A stretch of DNA of 64,000 nt from JAGTVG01 sp963699805. GTDB lineage: Bacteria > Bacteroidota > Bacteroidia > Cytophagales > Cyclobacteriaceae. Shown piece after piece: positions 8,226 to 18,366 of the stretch (position 1 is its first letter; each line of letters opens with the position of its first letter). The DNA lies in the NCBI GenBank assembly GCA_963699805.1, contig CAVOVH010000005.1, forward strand, positions 62,001 through 126,000. Reading direction: 5' to 3'. The notes below the pieces were generated by a model. It did no database searches, was not told the DNA's origin, and saw only the letters and a program-made list of their open reading frames with translations. The position numbers and the translations under genes were made by a program.

Positions 8226-9923
8226 TCATGGCTCAAATTGGTACACGATTTCTCCATTGACAACGGTCATGATCACCTTTGTTTTCAGGATCTTCTCTTC
8301 CGGAATCTCCATGATACTTTCCGAAAAGACGGTAAAATCAGCCAGCTTACCTATTTCAATGGATCCTTTTATTTTTTCCTCAAAAGCACCGTATGCCGCA
8401 TCCAGTGTATAGGACTTCAATGCCTGTTCCCGGGTCATTTTCTGATCAGGTTCATATCCCCCAGGCGGAGACCCCTGCAGTGTTTTACGAGTGATGGACG
8501 CATAGAAGCACTGAATGGCGGATAATGGCTCAACCGGTACATCTGTTCCGTTTATGATCCTCGCCCCTGTCCGGAGCAACTTCTGCCAGACATACGCTCC
8601 CTCCAGGATCCTTTCCTTTCCCAGGCGATCAATGGCCCAGGGCCGGTCGGAGGATAGGTGAATGGCCTGCATGGCCGGTAGTACTCCCAACCTGGCAAAC
8701 CTGGGAATGTCATCCTGACTGAGATGCTGTGCATGTTCGATACGGAACCGGCTATTGAATCCTTCCGGATGGTGATCAAATATCGACTCATAAATATTCA
8801 GCGTTTCCCTGTTTGCCTTATCGCCAATGGCATGTGTACACACTTGAAATCCTTTCCCGACAGCTTTTTCAGCAACATCATGAATGTATTCAAGGGAAGT
8901 AACCATGGTCCCTGAATAATCCGGCCGGTCCGAATAGGGCTCCAGCAACCAGGCTCCCCTCGACCCGAGCGCCCCATCCATATATAGTTTAATTGATCGA
9001 ATGGTCAATAGTTGATGGACTGAATCGATCTGTGGGCCCGTGGCAAAATATTGTTCCAGCAATCTTTCATCACTCCCATCCAGCATCACATAGAGCCTGG
9101 TTTTGGCCTTCCCTTCTGAAATCATATTTTTATACAGATCAATGGTCCGGGCATCGGCCCCTGCATCATGAAAGGAGGTGATCCCTTCTTTCAGGCAATT
9201 GTTTACTGCCATTTCGTAAGCTTTGATATCCGAAGCCATGTCATTCCCGGGCAAATAAGGAGAAAACAGACCCATAGCACCTTCTGTAAATACACCCGTA
9301 GGATTTCCCTGAAGATCTTTTATGATCTCACCTGTTTCATTGAAAAACGTATCCGCATGAATGGCCGCGATTTCCATTGCTTTCTGGTTCACCAGGATGG
9401 CGTGTCCACTGGCATGTCTTAAATAAACCGGGTTATCAGGAGAGATGCTGCTTAAGAGACGATGAGAAGGAAACCCGTTATACATTTCCCTCGGAGGAGG
9501 ATCCCATTTACTTTGATGCCATCCCCGGCCGATTACCCAATCCCCTGGTTGCATGGTTTCTATTTTTTGCTGGACCATTTTAACGACTTCTTCATAAGTA
9601 GCAGCATTCGACAGGTCGAGATTTAACAGATGGTATCCCATCCCCATAAAATGACCATGTCCTTCGATAAATCCAGGTGTCATTAATTTTCCTTCCAAAT
9701 CGACGATGGTGGTCTTTTCTCCACGTAATTTTAATGCCTGATCATTTCTTCCGACAAACGTGATAATGCCATTTTGAATGCCAACTGCCTGGACTATCGT
9801 ATTTAAACTGTCCATGGTATAAATATTCCCGTTGATCATCAGAAGGTCGGCATCATCAGAGGATCCACAGCCCATACCAAGGAGGAAAATGATCATTGAA
9901 TATAAAATCGTTTTCATAGACAA
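8226..9923 (-). CDS. Amidohydrolase-3 family (YtcJ-like) lipoprotein
   Basis: A 565-residue metal-dependent hydrolase of the amidohydrolase-3 group, whose members cleave amide bonds in varied substrates; the substrate here is unknown. The N-terminus is a lipoprotein signal with the lipobox LGMGC (Cys19), so the enzyme is anchored to a membrane facing the periplasm or outside. The metal-binding HxH is in GFIEGHGHFMG (about residue 89), further ligands are expected in CTHAIGDKANR and RIEHAQHLS, and the late aspartate is in INGTDVPVEP. It forms a likely two-gene unit with the threonine aldolase gene. The call to family is firm. Confidence 0.9.
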   Translation of the reverse strand: MSMKTILYSMIIFLLGMGCGSSDDADLLMINGNIYTMDSLNTIVQAVGIQNGIITFVGRNDQALKLRGEKTTIVDLEGKLMTPGFIEGHGHFMGMGYHLLNLDLSNAATYEEVVKMVQQKIETMQPGDWVIGRGWHQSKWDPPPREMYNGFPSHRLLSSISPDNPVYLRHASGHAILVNQKAMEIAAIHADTFFNETGEIIKDLQGNPTGVFTEGAMGLFSPYLPGNDMASDIKAYEMAVNNCLKEGITSFHDAGADARTIDLYKNMISEGKAKTRLYVMLDGSDERLLEQYFATGPQIDSVHQLLTIRSIKLYMDGALGSRGAWLLEPYSDRPDYSGTMVTSLEYIHDVAEKAVGKGFQVCTHAIGDKANRETLNIYESIFDHHPEGFNSRFRIEHAQHLSQDDIPRFARLGVLPAMQAIHLSSDRPWAIDRLGKERILEGAYVWQKLLRTGARIINGTDVPVEPLSAIQCFYASITRKTLQGSPPGGYEPDQKMTREQALKSYTLDAAYGAFEEKIKGSIEIGKLADFTVFSESIMEIPEEKILKTKVIMTVVNGEIVYQFEP

Positions 9924-10283
9924 CTGATACGGTTACCGGATCATTTTGATTCCTGATCAGATCCTACTGCCGTTTTTAGTACCACAAATACCAAGATTAA
10001 TTGATTTCTGTACGTATGTTATTTGATGGCTTATAGACCGTCACAATTCGACGAACACAAAAAAGTACAGAATTCCCTAAAATTACACAGCTGGAAGAAA
10101 CTTTTAATTCAAAACAGAAAGAAATGTTGATTTTCTATTTATTTAATTGGATAAATCGGGGCCTGTAACTTTTAACATCCCGTTTTAGCAAATTATCAGA
10201 TGGTTTATATATGCATAAGTCTCATTTTTATATTTTATTGTTTTATATTGGGTCGGGCTTGAATTCATTGAATGGAATAAAAT
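9924..10283. other. Divergent intergenic region
   Basis: A 360-base AT-rich spacer between the amidohydrolase gene and the MG2/plug gene. I see no RNA gene, convincing -7 box, terminator or repeat in it. Confidence 0.6.
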
Positions 10284-12785
10284 ATGAATACCTGGATCGT
10301 TGGAATTTTTATTTTAACCCTGTATCTGTTTTTCCCATACCAGGAGGAGCCGATTTCGACAAAAATCAATAACAAACTGGCAAATTATTCCTGGAGCTAT
10401 CCTACTGAGAAGATATATATCCATACCGATAAATCCTATTACGTCGCTGGAGAGGATATCTGGTTTAAAGCCTATCTCATGATTGGGCCCTATCACATAC
10501 CCGATTCAATAAGTACCGTGCTTTATGTGGAATTGATCCATTCTGATGGATCCCTATTCGATCGAAAAATAATTCGAATGAGGGAAGGGCTGGGATGGGG
10601 TGATTTCGATCTTCCTGCTTCCACCCCACCTGGAAAATATCTCATGAAAGCCTATACCCGGTATATGCAGAATTTTGATCAGGCCTTTTTTTTCCGAAAA
10701 GGAATTCAGATTCTTCCCCTTCTTCCAAAGGACCGTCTACCTTTTGAATATAACCGAACTTCATCCATCCAACCTGAAAATAATGAAGATCTGAAACCGG
10801 TCAGCATTCAATTTTTCCCGGAAGGGGGGGATCTGGTGCAAGGATTACAGAATTATATAGCTTTCAAGGCAACTGATCTCCAGGGAACCGGAATGGATGT
10901 AAAGGGGTATGTTAAAAATTCACAGGAAAAAATTATCACGGAATTTGAAAGTCAAAAATTCGGAATGGGATATTTTACATTGAATCCGGTAAAAGATGAA
11001 AAGTATGTTGCGATCATATCCATGAACGATCAGGAATATCAATTTGATCTTCCCCCTTCGCTGGAAAAAGGATATGGGATGCACATCAATAAATCAGGAG
11101 ATAATGTATACATCTGGGTCAGGAACAACATGAACACAAAGATGGATCATTCCTTTGTCATCGGACAATTCAGGGGATTCCCCTTTATCACCATACACGC
11201 CAGGACGGGCCAGGATTTTCTGTATTCCGTCCTGAACACCAATGAGATTCCCAGTGGGATCATCCATTTTACCTTCTTTGATTCATTGGGTATCCCGCAA
11301 TGTGAACGGCTGGTTTATACTGAAAATGAAAAAGAACGGATCGGTTTTACTGTTGAATCTGATAAAACAATCTATAAAAAACGGGAAAAAGCCGTTTTTG
11401 ATATCCATAGTGAGGATCTGAGTGGGAATCCTGTGTTGACCAATTTATCCCTGTCGGTAATCAATGATACGATCATGAAACCGGATCCTTCCAGGAGTCA
11501 TATCCGGAGCTATTTTAATCTTGAATCGGACCTGAAAGGCAGGATTGAGAATCCGGGCTATTATTTCAATCCGGATAACGGGGACCGCAATGAATTACTC
11601 GATGTCCTGTTGCTCACGCACGGATGGAGAAGATTTGTATGGAAAGAAATACTGGAAGATCAGCCACCGTTTCTTGAATTTACGCCTGAGTTTGGCTTCA
11701 ATATTACGGGTGAATTGTCTGACTTTTATGATCAGGATAAAAACCAGCCAGGAAATGTAAGGTTGTTTATTTATGAGAACCAGTTATATTATAATGAAAT
11801 TGAAACGGACGAAAATGGGAACTTTCAGTTTCAGGGATTGAACATTTTTGATTCAACGTATATTGTGATGCAGGCCTGGCGGTTACAGGAAAAGACCCGC
11901 AATCAAAAGAAAAATAAAGCTCCCAAAACAAAAAATGATTTGGCAATCAGGATCAACAGTTTGCCTTTTGCCAATATAAGAGAGGAATACTGGCCGGATA
12001 CTGAAATGCAAAATGAATCCTATTCAGATTATCTGGACTTGAATGATTATATTTTGAAAATTGATTCTGCCTATGAAGGCAGAACCATTATCCTTGACGA
12101 ATTATTGATAAAGGATAAAAAAATAGCATTGGATGATCCATTTGATAGACCCGGAAAACTGTATGATGAACCCTCCAATAGAATAATCCTGGATTCATTG
12201 CCAGTGGCAGACCAATCTATACTATTATTCGATTTGATCAGAAAATATATCCCTGGCATAACCTATAGTGGTGCTCCACCTAATATCCAGATTATCATTA
12301 GGGGACCAACATCAATTTTAGGTAGTAATCAACCACTGATATTACTTGATGGAATGGAGGTTGAGAGCGATTTTATGTATTATTTTCCCCCAACAGAGAT
12401 CGCTTTTATTGATGTGCTAAAATCAAGCAAGGCAGCCATGTATGGAGGGAGGGCCGGTAACAGTGTGATCGCCTTTTACACAAAAATGAAGTCCAGTGAT
12501 TATACTGAAGAAGAGCGGATGGGGATCATCAATTTTGTTTTCCACGGATATTACAGGGCACGGGAATTTTACGTTCCGGATTATGATGTTCCTGAAGAAA
12601 AACATATCAAACCTGATTTCCGCAGGACCCTTTATTGGAATCCCTCCTTAACAACCGATGATCTCGGAAATATCGAATTTTCTTTTTTCACTTCAGATGA
12701 AACCGGGAATTTTCGGGTTGAGGTAGAAGGAATGACCTATAGTGGGATCCCATTTACAGACGCCTACCATTTTTCAGTTGAATAA
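10284..12785 (+). CDS. MG2-domain protein with C-terminal TonB-receptor plug domain
   Basis: An 833-residue exported protein. After a hydrophobic N-terminus (WIVGIFILTLYLFF) comes the alpha-2-macroglobulin MG2-type block YIHTDKSYYVAGEDIWFKAY near residues 50-70. Further beta-sandwich domains follow, then a CarboxypepD_reg-like insert near 480-540. Residues about 650-735 form a plug domain of TonB-dependent receptors (GPTSILGSNQPLILLDGMEV; FIDVLKSSKAAMYGGRAGN). There is no barrel after it. This architecture recurs in Bacteroidota and is thought to sit in the periplasm or on the outer membrane; its function is unknown. It stands alone between a divergent gene and a tRNA. Confidence 0.85.
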   Translation: MNTWIVGIFILTLYLFFPYQEEPISTKINNKLANYSWSYPTEKIYIHTDKSYYVAGEDIWFKAYLMIGPYHIPDSISTVLYVELIHSDGSLFDRKIIRMREGLGWGDFDLPASTPPGKYLMKAYTRYMQNFDQAFFFRKGIQILPLLPKDRLPFEYNRTSSIQPENNEDLKPVSIQFFPEGGDLVQGLQNYIAFKATDLQGTGMDVKGYVKNSQEKIITEFESQKFGMGYFTLNPVKDEKYVAIISMNDQEYQFDLPPSLEKGYGMHINKSGDNVYIWVRNNMNTKMDHSFVIGQFRGFPFITIHARTGQDFLYSVLNTNEIPSGIIHFTFFDSLGIPQCERLVYTENEKERIGFTVESDKTIYKKREKAVFDIHSEDLSGNPVLTNLSLSVINDTIMKPDPSRSHIRSYFNLESDLKGRIENPGYYFNPDNGDRNELLDVLLLTHGWRRFVWKEILEDQPPFLEFTPEFGFNITGELSDFYDQDKNQPGNVRLFIYENQLYYNEIETDENGNFQFQGLNIFDSTYIVMQAWRLQEKTRNQKKNKAPKTKNDLAIRINSLPFANIREEYWPDTEMQNESYSDYLDLNDYILKIDSAYEGRTIILDELLIKDKKIALDDPFDRPGKLYDEPSNRIILDSLPVADQSILLFDLIRKYIPGITYSGAPPNIQIIIRGPTSILGSNQPLILLDGMEVESDFMYYFPPTEIAFIDVLKSSKAAMYGGRAGNSVIAFYTKMKSSDYTEEERMGIINFVFHGYYRAREFYVPDYDVPEEKHIKPDFRRTLYWNPSLTTDDLGNIEFSFFTSDETGNFRVEVEGMTYSGIPFTDAYHFSVE

Positions 12786-12866
12786 CCTGGAATGTCCATG
12801 GACCATTGCCTTTGTTATTGTCCGACTGGGTCAGCAAGAAATTAAAAAGTGACGTCTATAAAGGCC

Positions 12867-12893
12867 TTGATTTTAAAAAAATAGTTAACTTTG
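12867..12893 (+). promoter_or_regulatory. Promoter of tRNA-Leu
   Basis: TTG at 12867-12869 and TAACTTTG at 12886-12893 are separated by 16 bases, close to the Bacteroidota -33/-7 arrangement. The -7 box ends 19 bases before the mature tRNA, so transcription would start just upstream of it. Confidence 0.75.
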
Positions 12894-12912
12894 CCCCGCA
12901 AAGAATTAATTT

Positions 12913-12994
12913 GCGATCGTGGTGAAACTGGTAGACACGCTGTCTTCAGGAGGCAGTGCTTCACGGCATGGGGGTTCGAGTCCCCCCGATCGCA
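12913..12994 (+). tRNA. tRNA-Leu (anticodon CAG)
   Basis: The acceptor arms GCGATCG and CGATCGC pair fully with discriminator A at 12994. The D arm reads GTGAAACTGGTAGACAC, the anticodon stem is CTGTC/GGCAG around the loop TTCAGGA (CAG), there is a class II variable arm, and the T arm is GGGGGTTCGAGTCCCCC. CCA is not encoded. Length is 82 bases. Confidence 0.96.
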
Positions 12995-13245
12995 CTTCTC
13001 CTTTTTCCTAATAATTTTTCTTCCTTCCGTTTAATGCTTCCTATTAACCATTTTTCAAGACAGGTCCAGACAAATCATTCGTTATTCTTTATTCGTTATT
13101 CCTTTAAGCGCCTTGAATAGGTGGTTTTTTCATCAGAATCATTCTTTGGTAACTGATCTTTACAATTTTTTATAGAAATTATATTGCCAATTTTATTTTA
13201 TGATTCAGGTAAATTTCTAAATTTATTTTTTGTATTTATCATGAT

Positions 13246-15237
13246 ATGAAAAACTTTCTCTTGTTTCTTATTATCCTATCATCGATTAGTTTGATGGTTG
13301 GATTATCCGGATGGGCTCAGGATTATCTGGATCGCAATCAGTTGATCCAACAGCTTGCTTCCACACCCCAGGATACCAACAGGGTTTTGCTTTATATCAG
13401 TATTGGCCAGCAATACGACAATAATCAACCGGATTCTGCCATTTATTATTACCTGAAAGCGAAGGAGCTTAGTGAACAGCTGGAATATACGACAGGGACC
13501 ATGAAATACCTTTCGAATATTACTTATGTCTTAAATTCCCAGAGCAAATTTGATACGGCTCTGCAGCTAAACCTGAAATCCGTAGAACTGGCAAAAATAC
13601 ATGGAACGCCGCAACAATTGGCTGCCTGTCTGGGTAATGTAGCCAATTCTTATCTTTATATGGAAATGTATGAAAATGCAATCGATTATTTTCTCCAGGC
13701 AAGTGATTTAATAGATAAAGTTGGAAATAAACAATACCAGTGTGTTCTTTATAATAATCTCGCCATCATATATCTTAAACTTTTGCAACCCGAAAAAGCC
13801 AGGGAATATGCCGAAAAAGCTGTCTCGTTGGCCAGAGAGACCAATGATCTTTATAACCTGGGAGCGAGCCTTGACAACCTTTCCCTCACTTTGATGAGTT
13901 TGGGTGAACTTGAAACTGCTCTGGTAATCCTTGAAGAAGGATTAGTTGTCGCGGATCAAACCGAAAACATCTATGTAAAAGAGTCTATACTGATCAATCT
14001 GGCCGATACCTATCGGCGAATCGGCGAGTTTAATAAAATAAAGATCTATGCAGAGGAAGCCATTCAACTGGCCAAAGAACTTGAAGACATCTCTGGGGAA
14101 GCCACTGGCTATCTGGGATTAGGGTATTATTACCTCTACCGGAACGAGATGATGGAGGCAATGAAATTTGCACGTCTTTCTGAAATAAATGCTGCTTCTA
14201 TAAATTTAAGAGAACAACTGGCGAATGCCTATGCACTTCTTGGGAATATTTCACTCGTGAAAAAACAATATGCTGAATTCCAAATGTATCAGTTTAAACA
14301 GGATTCCATTGCAACGCTGGCCGTAAATGAGCGGATATTAAATAACATACAGGACCTGGATACAAAATATGAAACCGAGAAAAAAATTCAGCAGATCAAC
14401 CAGTTGGAACTGGATAAGTCCATCCAGGCACTGCGGCTACGACAGGACCGGTTAATTTTGACTATTCTTGCCGGAATAATTTTCACCATTCTGGTGGGAG
14501 GATTCTTGTTCATCCGAAGTTACCGGCAAAAACAATTGATCCTGAACCAGGAAAGGGAATTACAGGAACGAAGAATTGGCGAACTGGAAATCGAAAAACA
14601 ACTTGCGGCAACCGAAGCGGTACTTAAAGGCCAGGATACGGAAAGAATCCGTGTAGCCAGGGACCTTCATGATGGATTGGGAGGCATGTTATCGGGAATA
14701 AAACTATCCTTCATGAATTTAAAAGAGATACTAGCGAAAAAACCCGGGGAGTTGCAACAATTTGATCGCAGTTTGGATATGCTTGATGGATCCATTATCG
14801 AACTGCGCCAGGTAGCCTATAATCTGATGCCTGAAACACTGTTAAAATTCGGATTGGATACGGCGCTGAGAGATTATTGTGATACAATCACCAATACGGG
14901 AGCATTACAGGTTTCCTATCAATCTATCGCATTGGAAAAGCTGGTTGCCGATCAAACGGTACTTATAATGATTTACAGGATTGTACAGGAATTGATAAAC
15001 AATATTGTAAAACACGCGGCAGCCACGAATATATACGTACAATTGGCCCTTCACGATAACCATCTTACGATAAGCGTGGAAGATGATGGAATAGGATTTG
15101 ATGTACAGACTATTCAGTATTCTACAGGCATCGGATGGAGCAACATACGCAACCGGGTAGAATTTCTTAAAGGTACCCTGGATGTCCGGTCTGAAAATAG
15201 CAAAGGGACCACGACAAATATTGATTTGAATTTGTAA
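13246..15237 (+). CDS. TPR-repeat sensor histidine kinase (NarX/HisKA_3 type)
   Basis: A 663-residue membrane sensor. A signal peptide ends near SGWAQ (residue 25); residues about 45-370 are tetratricopeptide repeats (for example AIDYFLQASDLI, KAREYAEKAVSLA) expected in the periplasm. One membrane helix lies at about 402-423, followed by a coiled coil and the HisKA_3 dimerisation helix ARDLHDGLGG with the phospho-acceptor His475. The ATPase domain has the N-box ELINNIVKHA and the G-boxes DDGIGFD and GIGWSNIRNR. Such kinases pair with NarL-type regulators; the only one in the window is at 22007, beyond four exported-protein genes. The stimulus is unknown. Confidence 0.93.
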   Translation: MKNFLLFLIILSSISLMVGLSGWAQDYLDRNQLIQQLASTPQDTNRVLLYISIGQQYDNNQPDSAIYYYLKAKELSEQLEYTTGTMKYLSNITYVLNSQSKFDTALQLNLKSVELAKIHGTPQQLAACLGNVANSYLYMEMYENAIDYFLQASDLIDKVGNKQYQCVLYNNLAIIYLKLLQPEKAREYAEKAVSLARETNDLYNLGASLDNLSLTLMSLGELETALVILEEGLVVADQTENIYVKESILINLADTYRRIGEFNKIKIYAEEAIQLAKELEDISGEATGYLGLGYYYLYRNEMMEAMKFARLSEINAASINLREQLANAYALLGNISLVKKQYAEFQMYQFKQDSIATLAVNERILNNIQDLDTKYETEKKIQQINQLELDKSIQALRLRQDRLILTILAGIIFTILVGGFLFIRSYRQKQLILNQERELQERRIGELEIEKQLAATEAVLKGQDTERIRVARDLHDGLGGMLSGIKLSFMNLKEILAKKPGELQQFDRSLDMLDGSIIELRQVAYNLMPETLLKFGLDTALRDYCDTITNTGALQVSYQSIALEKLVADQTVLIMIYRIVQELINNIVKHAAATNIYVQLALHDNHLTISVEDDGIGFDVQTIQYSTGIGWSNIRNRVEFLKGTLDVRSENSKGTTTNIDLNL

Positions 15238-15267
15238 AATCCGACTGTCCGGTTATTACTTCAAAAA

Positions 15268-15290
15268 TCCCCTAAAAAGGGGAGGTAACA
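15268..15290. repeat. Palindromic element TCCCC-N6-GGGGAGG, copy 1
   Basis: TCCCCTAAAAAGGGGAGGTA can form a 5-bp GC-rich hairpin and lies about 45 bases upstream of the gene at 15330. Two related elements occur at 20635-20658 and 20754-20774, upstream of other exported-protein genes. Confidence 0.6.
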
Positions 15291-15329
15291 TGGTTGGCAT
15301 TGCAGTAGTTTTAATCAAAAATCCATACC

Positions 15330-17492
15330 ATGAAACGTATACTTATCGCTGCCATGTTTCTATTTCTCATCCTACCGGTCGTGGCTCAAAAGCCCGATGA
15401 TCTCAAACAGGACATCGCTGAAATGAAACAGGAAATCAAAGATATGGAAGCGGAAATTGCGGATGCTAAAATAAACTATCCGGAAGATGTTCCCGAACTG
15501 GAAAAGGAGCTGGCAACTTTTAAAAAAATGCTTTCTTCTTTTGAGAAAATGGCAGGAATGTCTTCTGCACCACAACCCAAAGCTGTAAAGACAGTTCCTG
15601 CAACCAAGCCCAGCTATAATTCCCCAATTGTTTCGCTCAATTTAAGCCAACCGATAACCACACCCTCTTCGAGCCAAGCTACCGATCGACTGCTCTGGTA
15701 TACCGGTAAAAAGATCAACGATAGCACGCTGGTCACCACGAGAGCCCTGGTTGTGCAGTATCAGCCAAAGAGAAACAGAGTGGTAGCACAACCTGATGAA
15801 AAGAACGATCCTTTCAAAAAGATGGTTGAAGAACTCAAAAAGTCAGATCAGCGCGAAGATGAGCTGATCGATAAAGTCGCCAACCTTAAAAATGGAACCT
15901 TATATTATCCTCAGCTTGTACATGCTTTAAAATATTATGACGATTTTGAAATCCGGTACAATGGGGTGTTAAAAAATACTATTGACTTACCTGAACCAAT
16001 GGCAATACCAAAAGCAATCGAAGGAATGCCCTCTGATCACCTGCCAAATCTTAAAGAAGTAAAGGAAAAAGAGGTAAAGGAAGTATTAAAAGAAGCAAAA
16101 GCAAAGTTTGATGCTTTACCTAGTCCGGAAAACTTTCCTCCACCACCGGAACATGAATTGAGCATTTGCGGAAGTTGTGATAAGAAAATTGTGGAAAAAG
16201 AAAGAAAACAGGATAGTATTTGGGTTGCAAATTATGAGGAAAAGGAAGAAGAAATAATACGAACTGTTCTGGGTGTTTACGAGCAAGACGCTTTATTGGG
16301 CATCGAAATTGATGAAAATGACCCGGAGATCTGGACTAGCAACGTTGCCATAGCGAGTATCCTGAATAGAATGGACGAAAAAAATAGTATCCTGCTTAAA
16401 AAATATGGAAAAAACCTGAAACGAAATCAATTAGTCACCCAGGTTGTACTTATGCGCGAACGACAAAAACAATTGCTTGGATTTGAAGGTAAGGATTTAA
16501 TAGAAGAGGTATTACGTTTAACAAGTAAATCTGATTCTTCTTATTTGGCCTATTTTAAAGAGCAAATGGGTTTTAAAAATTATAATTTTGTTCTGTACAC
16601 AGCCCTTCATCTAGGCAGGGAGAGGCAAAAACAATTATTAGGTTCGGTGGCAAACGATGACGACGATTTTTACTGGAACAAAATAGTTTTAAAATCGATT
16701 GATATCAACCGGTTTGCATTGACCCTCGATCTGGATTTCGTATTTGAAATATTGGATGATGAGGATAATTTGGAACTAAAAGCAACCGGAATCATATCGA
16801 CAAATGATAAGGTCTATGTGCGCTTGTATCCGGATAGTTGTTCATGGCGGATGGCGCTTTTTGGGACTGATTTTAGAGATGCAGACAAGCAGCGTACTGC
16901 AATTCCCCTAAAAGCAAAATCAGGAGAAAAGACGGTTCGTGATAAAGATGATAATCTGGTTAAATACTCCTACAGTGGTCCTGAAGACATGGTGGCATTT
17001 TTACCTGAATTCAAAATTGATTTATGCGATATATCCAAAAAAGACAGCGCTTTTATGATGCCCATCACATATACTTATGATTTTACACCTAGTGGCCTTG
17101 ATTTAAAAACAAGCTATAAAGAAGATATGCTGGCAATCGGCAACCATATGTTTATGGATATAAATAAGCTGGAGAAAAGCGGGAATGAAGTGATAGATAT
17201 TGCTACGGAAATCATGGACAATGTATCGCAATCGCAGGTTACAGATCCTACAGGAAATCCGAAACTGGACAAAATGCAAAACGAGTACAACTTTAAATTG
17301 AAACAGGATTCCTACAAAAAGAAAGTAAGTAATATGGGCATGAATAGAAAATCAGTGTTCCTGTTCAATGCCAATAATGGCTCTACGGTATTTATAGATC
17401 AAACTAACGATACCAAACACACCATTGATGAAAATACCAAACTCGTAAAAGGACAGATCCATTTGAGGGTAGTGCATGATCCCGTTGAATAA
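15330..17492 (+). CDS. Large exported protein of unknown function
   Basis: A 720-residue protein with a clear signal peptide (AAMFLFLILPVVAQ, cleavage near residue 19). Residues 22-75 are a strongly charged coiled coil (DLKQDIAEMKQEIKDMEAEI). A proline/threonine-rich linker follows. A second helical region ends in a CGSC pair (Cys280, Cys283). The motif RERQKQLLG occurs twice (near 380 and 430), and the last 250 residues look beta-rich. I do not recognise the family. It lies 92 bases after the TPR kinase gene and could be co-transcribed with it or be a target of the signalling pair; the CxxC might bind metal or be redox active, but that is a guess. Confidence 0.8.
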   Translation: MKRILIAAMFLFLILPVVAQKPDDLKQDIAEMKQEIKDMEAEIADAKINYPEDVPELEKELATFKKMLSSFEKMAGMSSAPQPKAVKTVPATKPSYNSPIVSLNLSQPITTPSSSQATDRLLWYTGKKINDSTLVTTRALVVQYQPKRNRVVAQPDEKNDPFKKMVEELKKSDQREDELIDKVANLKNGTLYYPQLVHALKYYDDFEIRYNGVLKNTIDLPEPMAIPKAIEGMPSDHLPNLKEVKEKEVKEVLKEAKAKFDALPSPENFPPPPEHELSICGSCDKKIVEKERKQDSIWVANYEEKEEEIIRTVLGVYEQDALLGIEIDENDPEIWTSNVAIASILNRMDEKNSILLKKYGKNLKRNQLVTQVVLMRERQKQLLGFEGKDLIEEVLRLTSKSDSSYLAYFKEQMGFKNYNFVLYTALHLGRERQKQLLGSVANDDDDFYWNKIVLKSIDINRFALTLDLDFVFEILDDEDNLELKATGIISTNDKVYVRLYPDSCSWRMALFGTDFRDADKQRTAIPLKAKSGEKTVRDKDDNLVKYSYSGPEDMVAFLPEFKIDLCDISKKDSAFMMPITYTYDFTPSGLDLKTSYKEDMLAIGNHMFMDINKLEKSGNEVIDIATEIMDNVSQSQVTDPTGNPKLDKMQNEYNFKLKQDSYKKKVSNMGMNRKSVFLFNANNGSTVFIDQTNDTKHTIDENTKLVKGQIHLRVVHDPVE

Positions 17493-17515
17493 AAAGTTAG
17501 TTGATAAACTTAAAG

Positions 17516-17551
17516 GAACTGATTTTTCGTATTCTACGGAAAATCAGTTTC
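17516..17551 (+). terminator. Long hairpin after the gene at 15330
   Basis: GAACTGATTTTTCGT and ACGGAAAATCAGTTTC form a nearly complete 15-bp stem with one wobble pair and a 5-base loop, starting 23 bases after the stop codon. There is no good T tract behind it, so it may stabilise the 3' end rather than terminate. Confidence 0.5.
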
Positions 17552-17924
17552 AAAAATACCGGTTCTCTGAAAAGATCTGGCAATCGCTTGGCTTTGGTGG
17601 CATAATGCGAATGCCTGCCGAGTGATTGTTTCATTGTAACGAAAATTTACTTTTTAATCCCAGTCACTCGGGAATCCACCCTACCAGCCTGCTCAACCCA
17701 AGCGACTGGGTCCATTGATCCCCTTCCCGGACAAGGTCCGGGAACGTGCCGTCTTTCGGGAAAAGATCATTTTACCCCCCCCCCAAATATCTTATTTCAT
17801 CCCCGAAGATAATTCCCTCCCCGGACCAGTTCCGGGGTCTTTGCATGATCCTTTACTAATTAATTATAAAGATTCTGGAAGTTCCCGGATTTACCTGTGC
17901 TGAATTAATCTCAGTATTTCGGTG

Positions 17925-18107
17925 CTCCGGGATCTATCGGGATCGGAATGACAATATATAAATACCTGCCATCCCGAACGCAGAGAGAGATCTGGTCATG
18001 TATCTTAATCAAATCTATCCTTTTACGTCCTGCAAATTTATTGAAGGCAGGTTTCGTTGAAATAATAATGGAGCAGAGCATGTCATCTCGAACGAAATGA
18101 GAGATCT
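17925..18107. repeat. Three copies of a dispersed intergenic repeat
   Basis: GCCATCCCGAACGCAGAGAG (from 17968) and GTCATCTCGAACGAAATGAG (from 18082) are direct relatives, each followed by AGATCTG. CCGGGATCTATCGGGATCGG followed by AATGAC (17925-17952) is the same element inverted. Elements of the form GTCATnCCGAACG...GATCT are widespread in intergenic DNA of Bacteroidota and other phyla. Confidence 0.6.
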
Positions 18108-18333
18108 GATTGAGGAACTTTAATTGGATTCGTCCATTGAAATAGAGATTAAAACTTTATGAGTTTGTATTAAGAACAAAGAATTATATCACCATTCGAA
18201 AAACTGCTTACAAAGAATTGAACACTTGAGGAGAATGGATTTAACGCTATTATATGCGGGTTTGGATTTATGCATAAAGTTAACTTTAAAAAACAACGTG
18301 CCCGGGTATTTCTCATGAATATCAGGCTGAATT

Positions 18334-18366
18334 AAAAAAAGCCCGGAAAATCATTCCAGGCTTTCT
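18334..18366 (-). terminator. Rho-independent terminator of the gene at 18401
   Basis: Read on the minus strand, AGAAAGCCTGGAA pairs with TTCCGGGCTTT across a short loop, and seven T residues follow. It sits 35 bases after the stop codon. Confidence 0.82.

Larger units (their letters stand above)
12786..13245. other. Intergenic region carrying tRNA-Leu
   Basis: Outside the tRNA and its promoter the region holds only AT-rich sequence. A short direct repeat (two copies of TTCGTTATTC at about 13079-13105) is the only other structure noticed. No terminator hairpin follows the tRNA closely. Confidence 0.6.

Noticed and set aside
8037..8525. 162-codon plus-strand frame across two genes
   Set aside because: Antisense to the threonine aldolase and amidohydrolase genes, which have complete family motifs.
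17715..17903. 62-codon frame in the long spacer
   Set aside because: It reads through GC palindromes and a C-tract, with no start signal or recognisable product.
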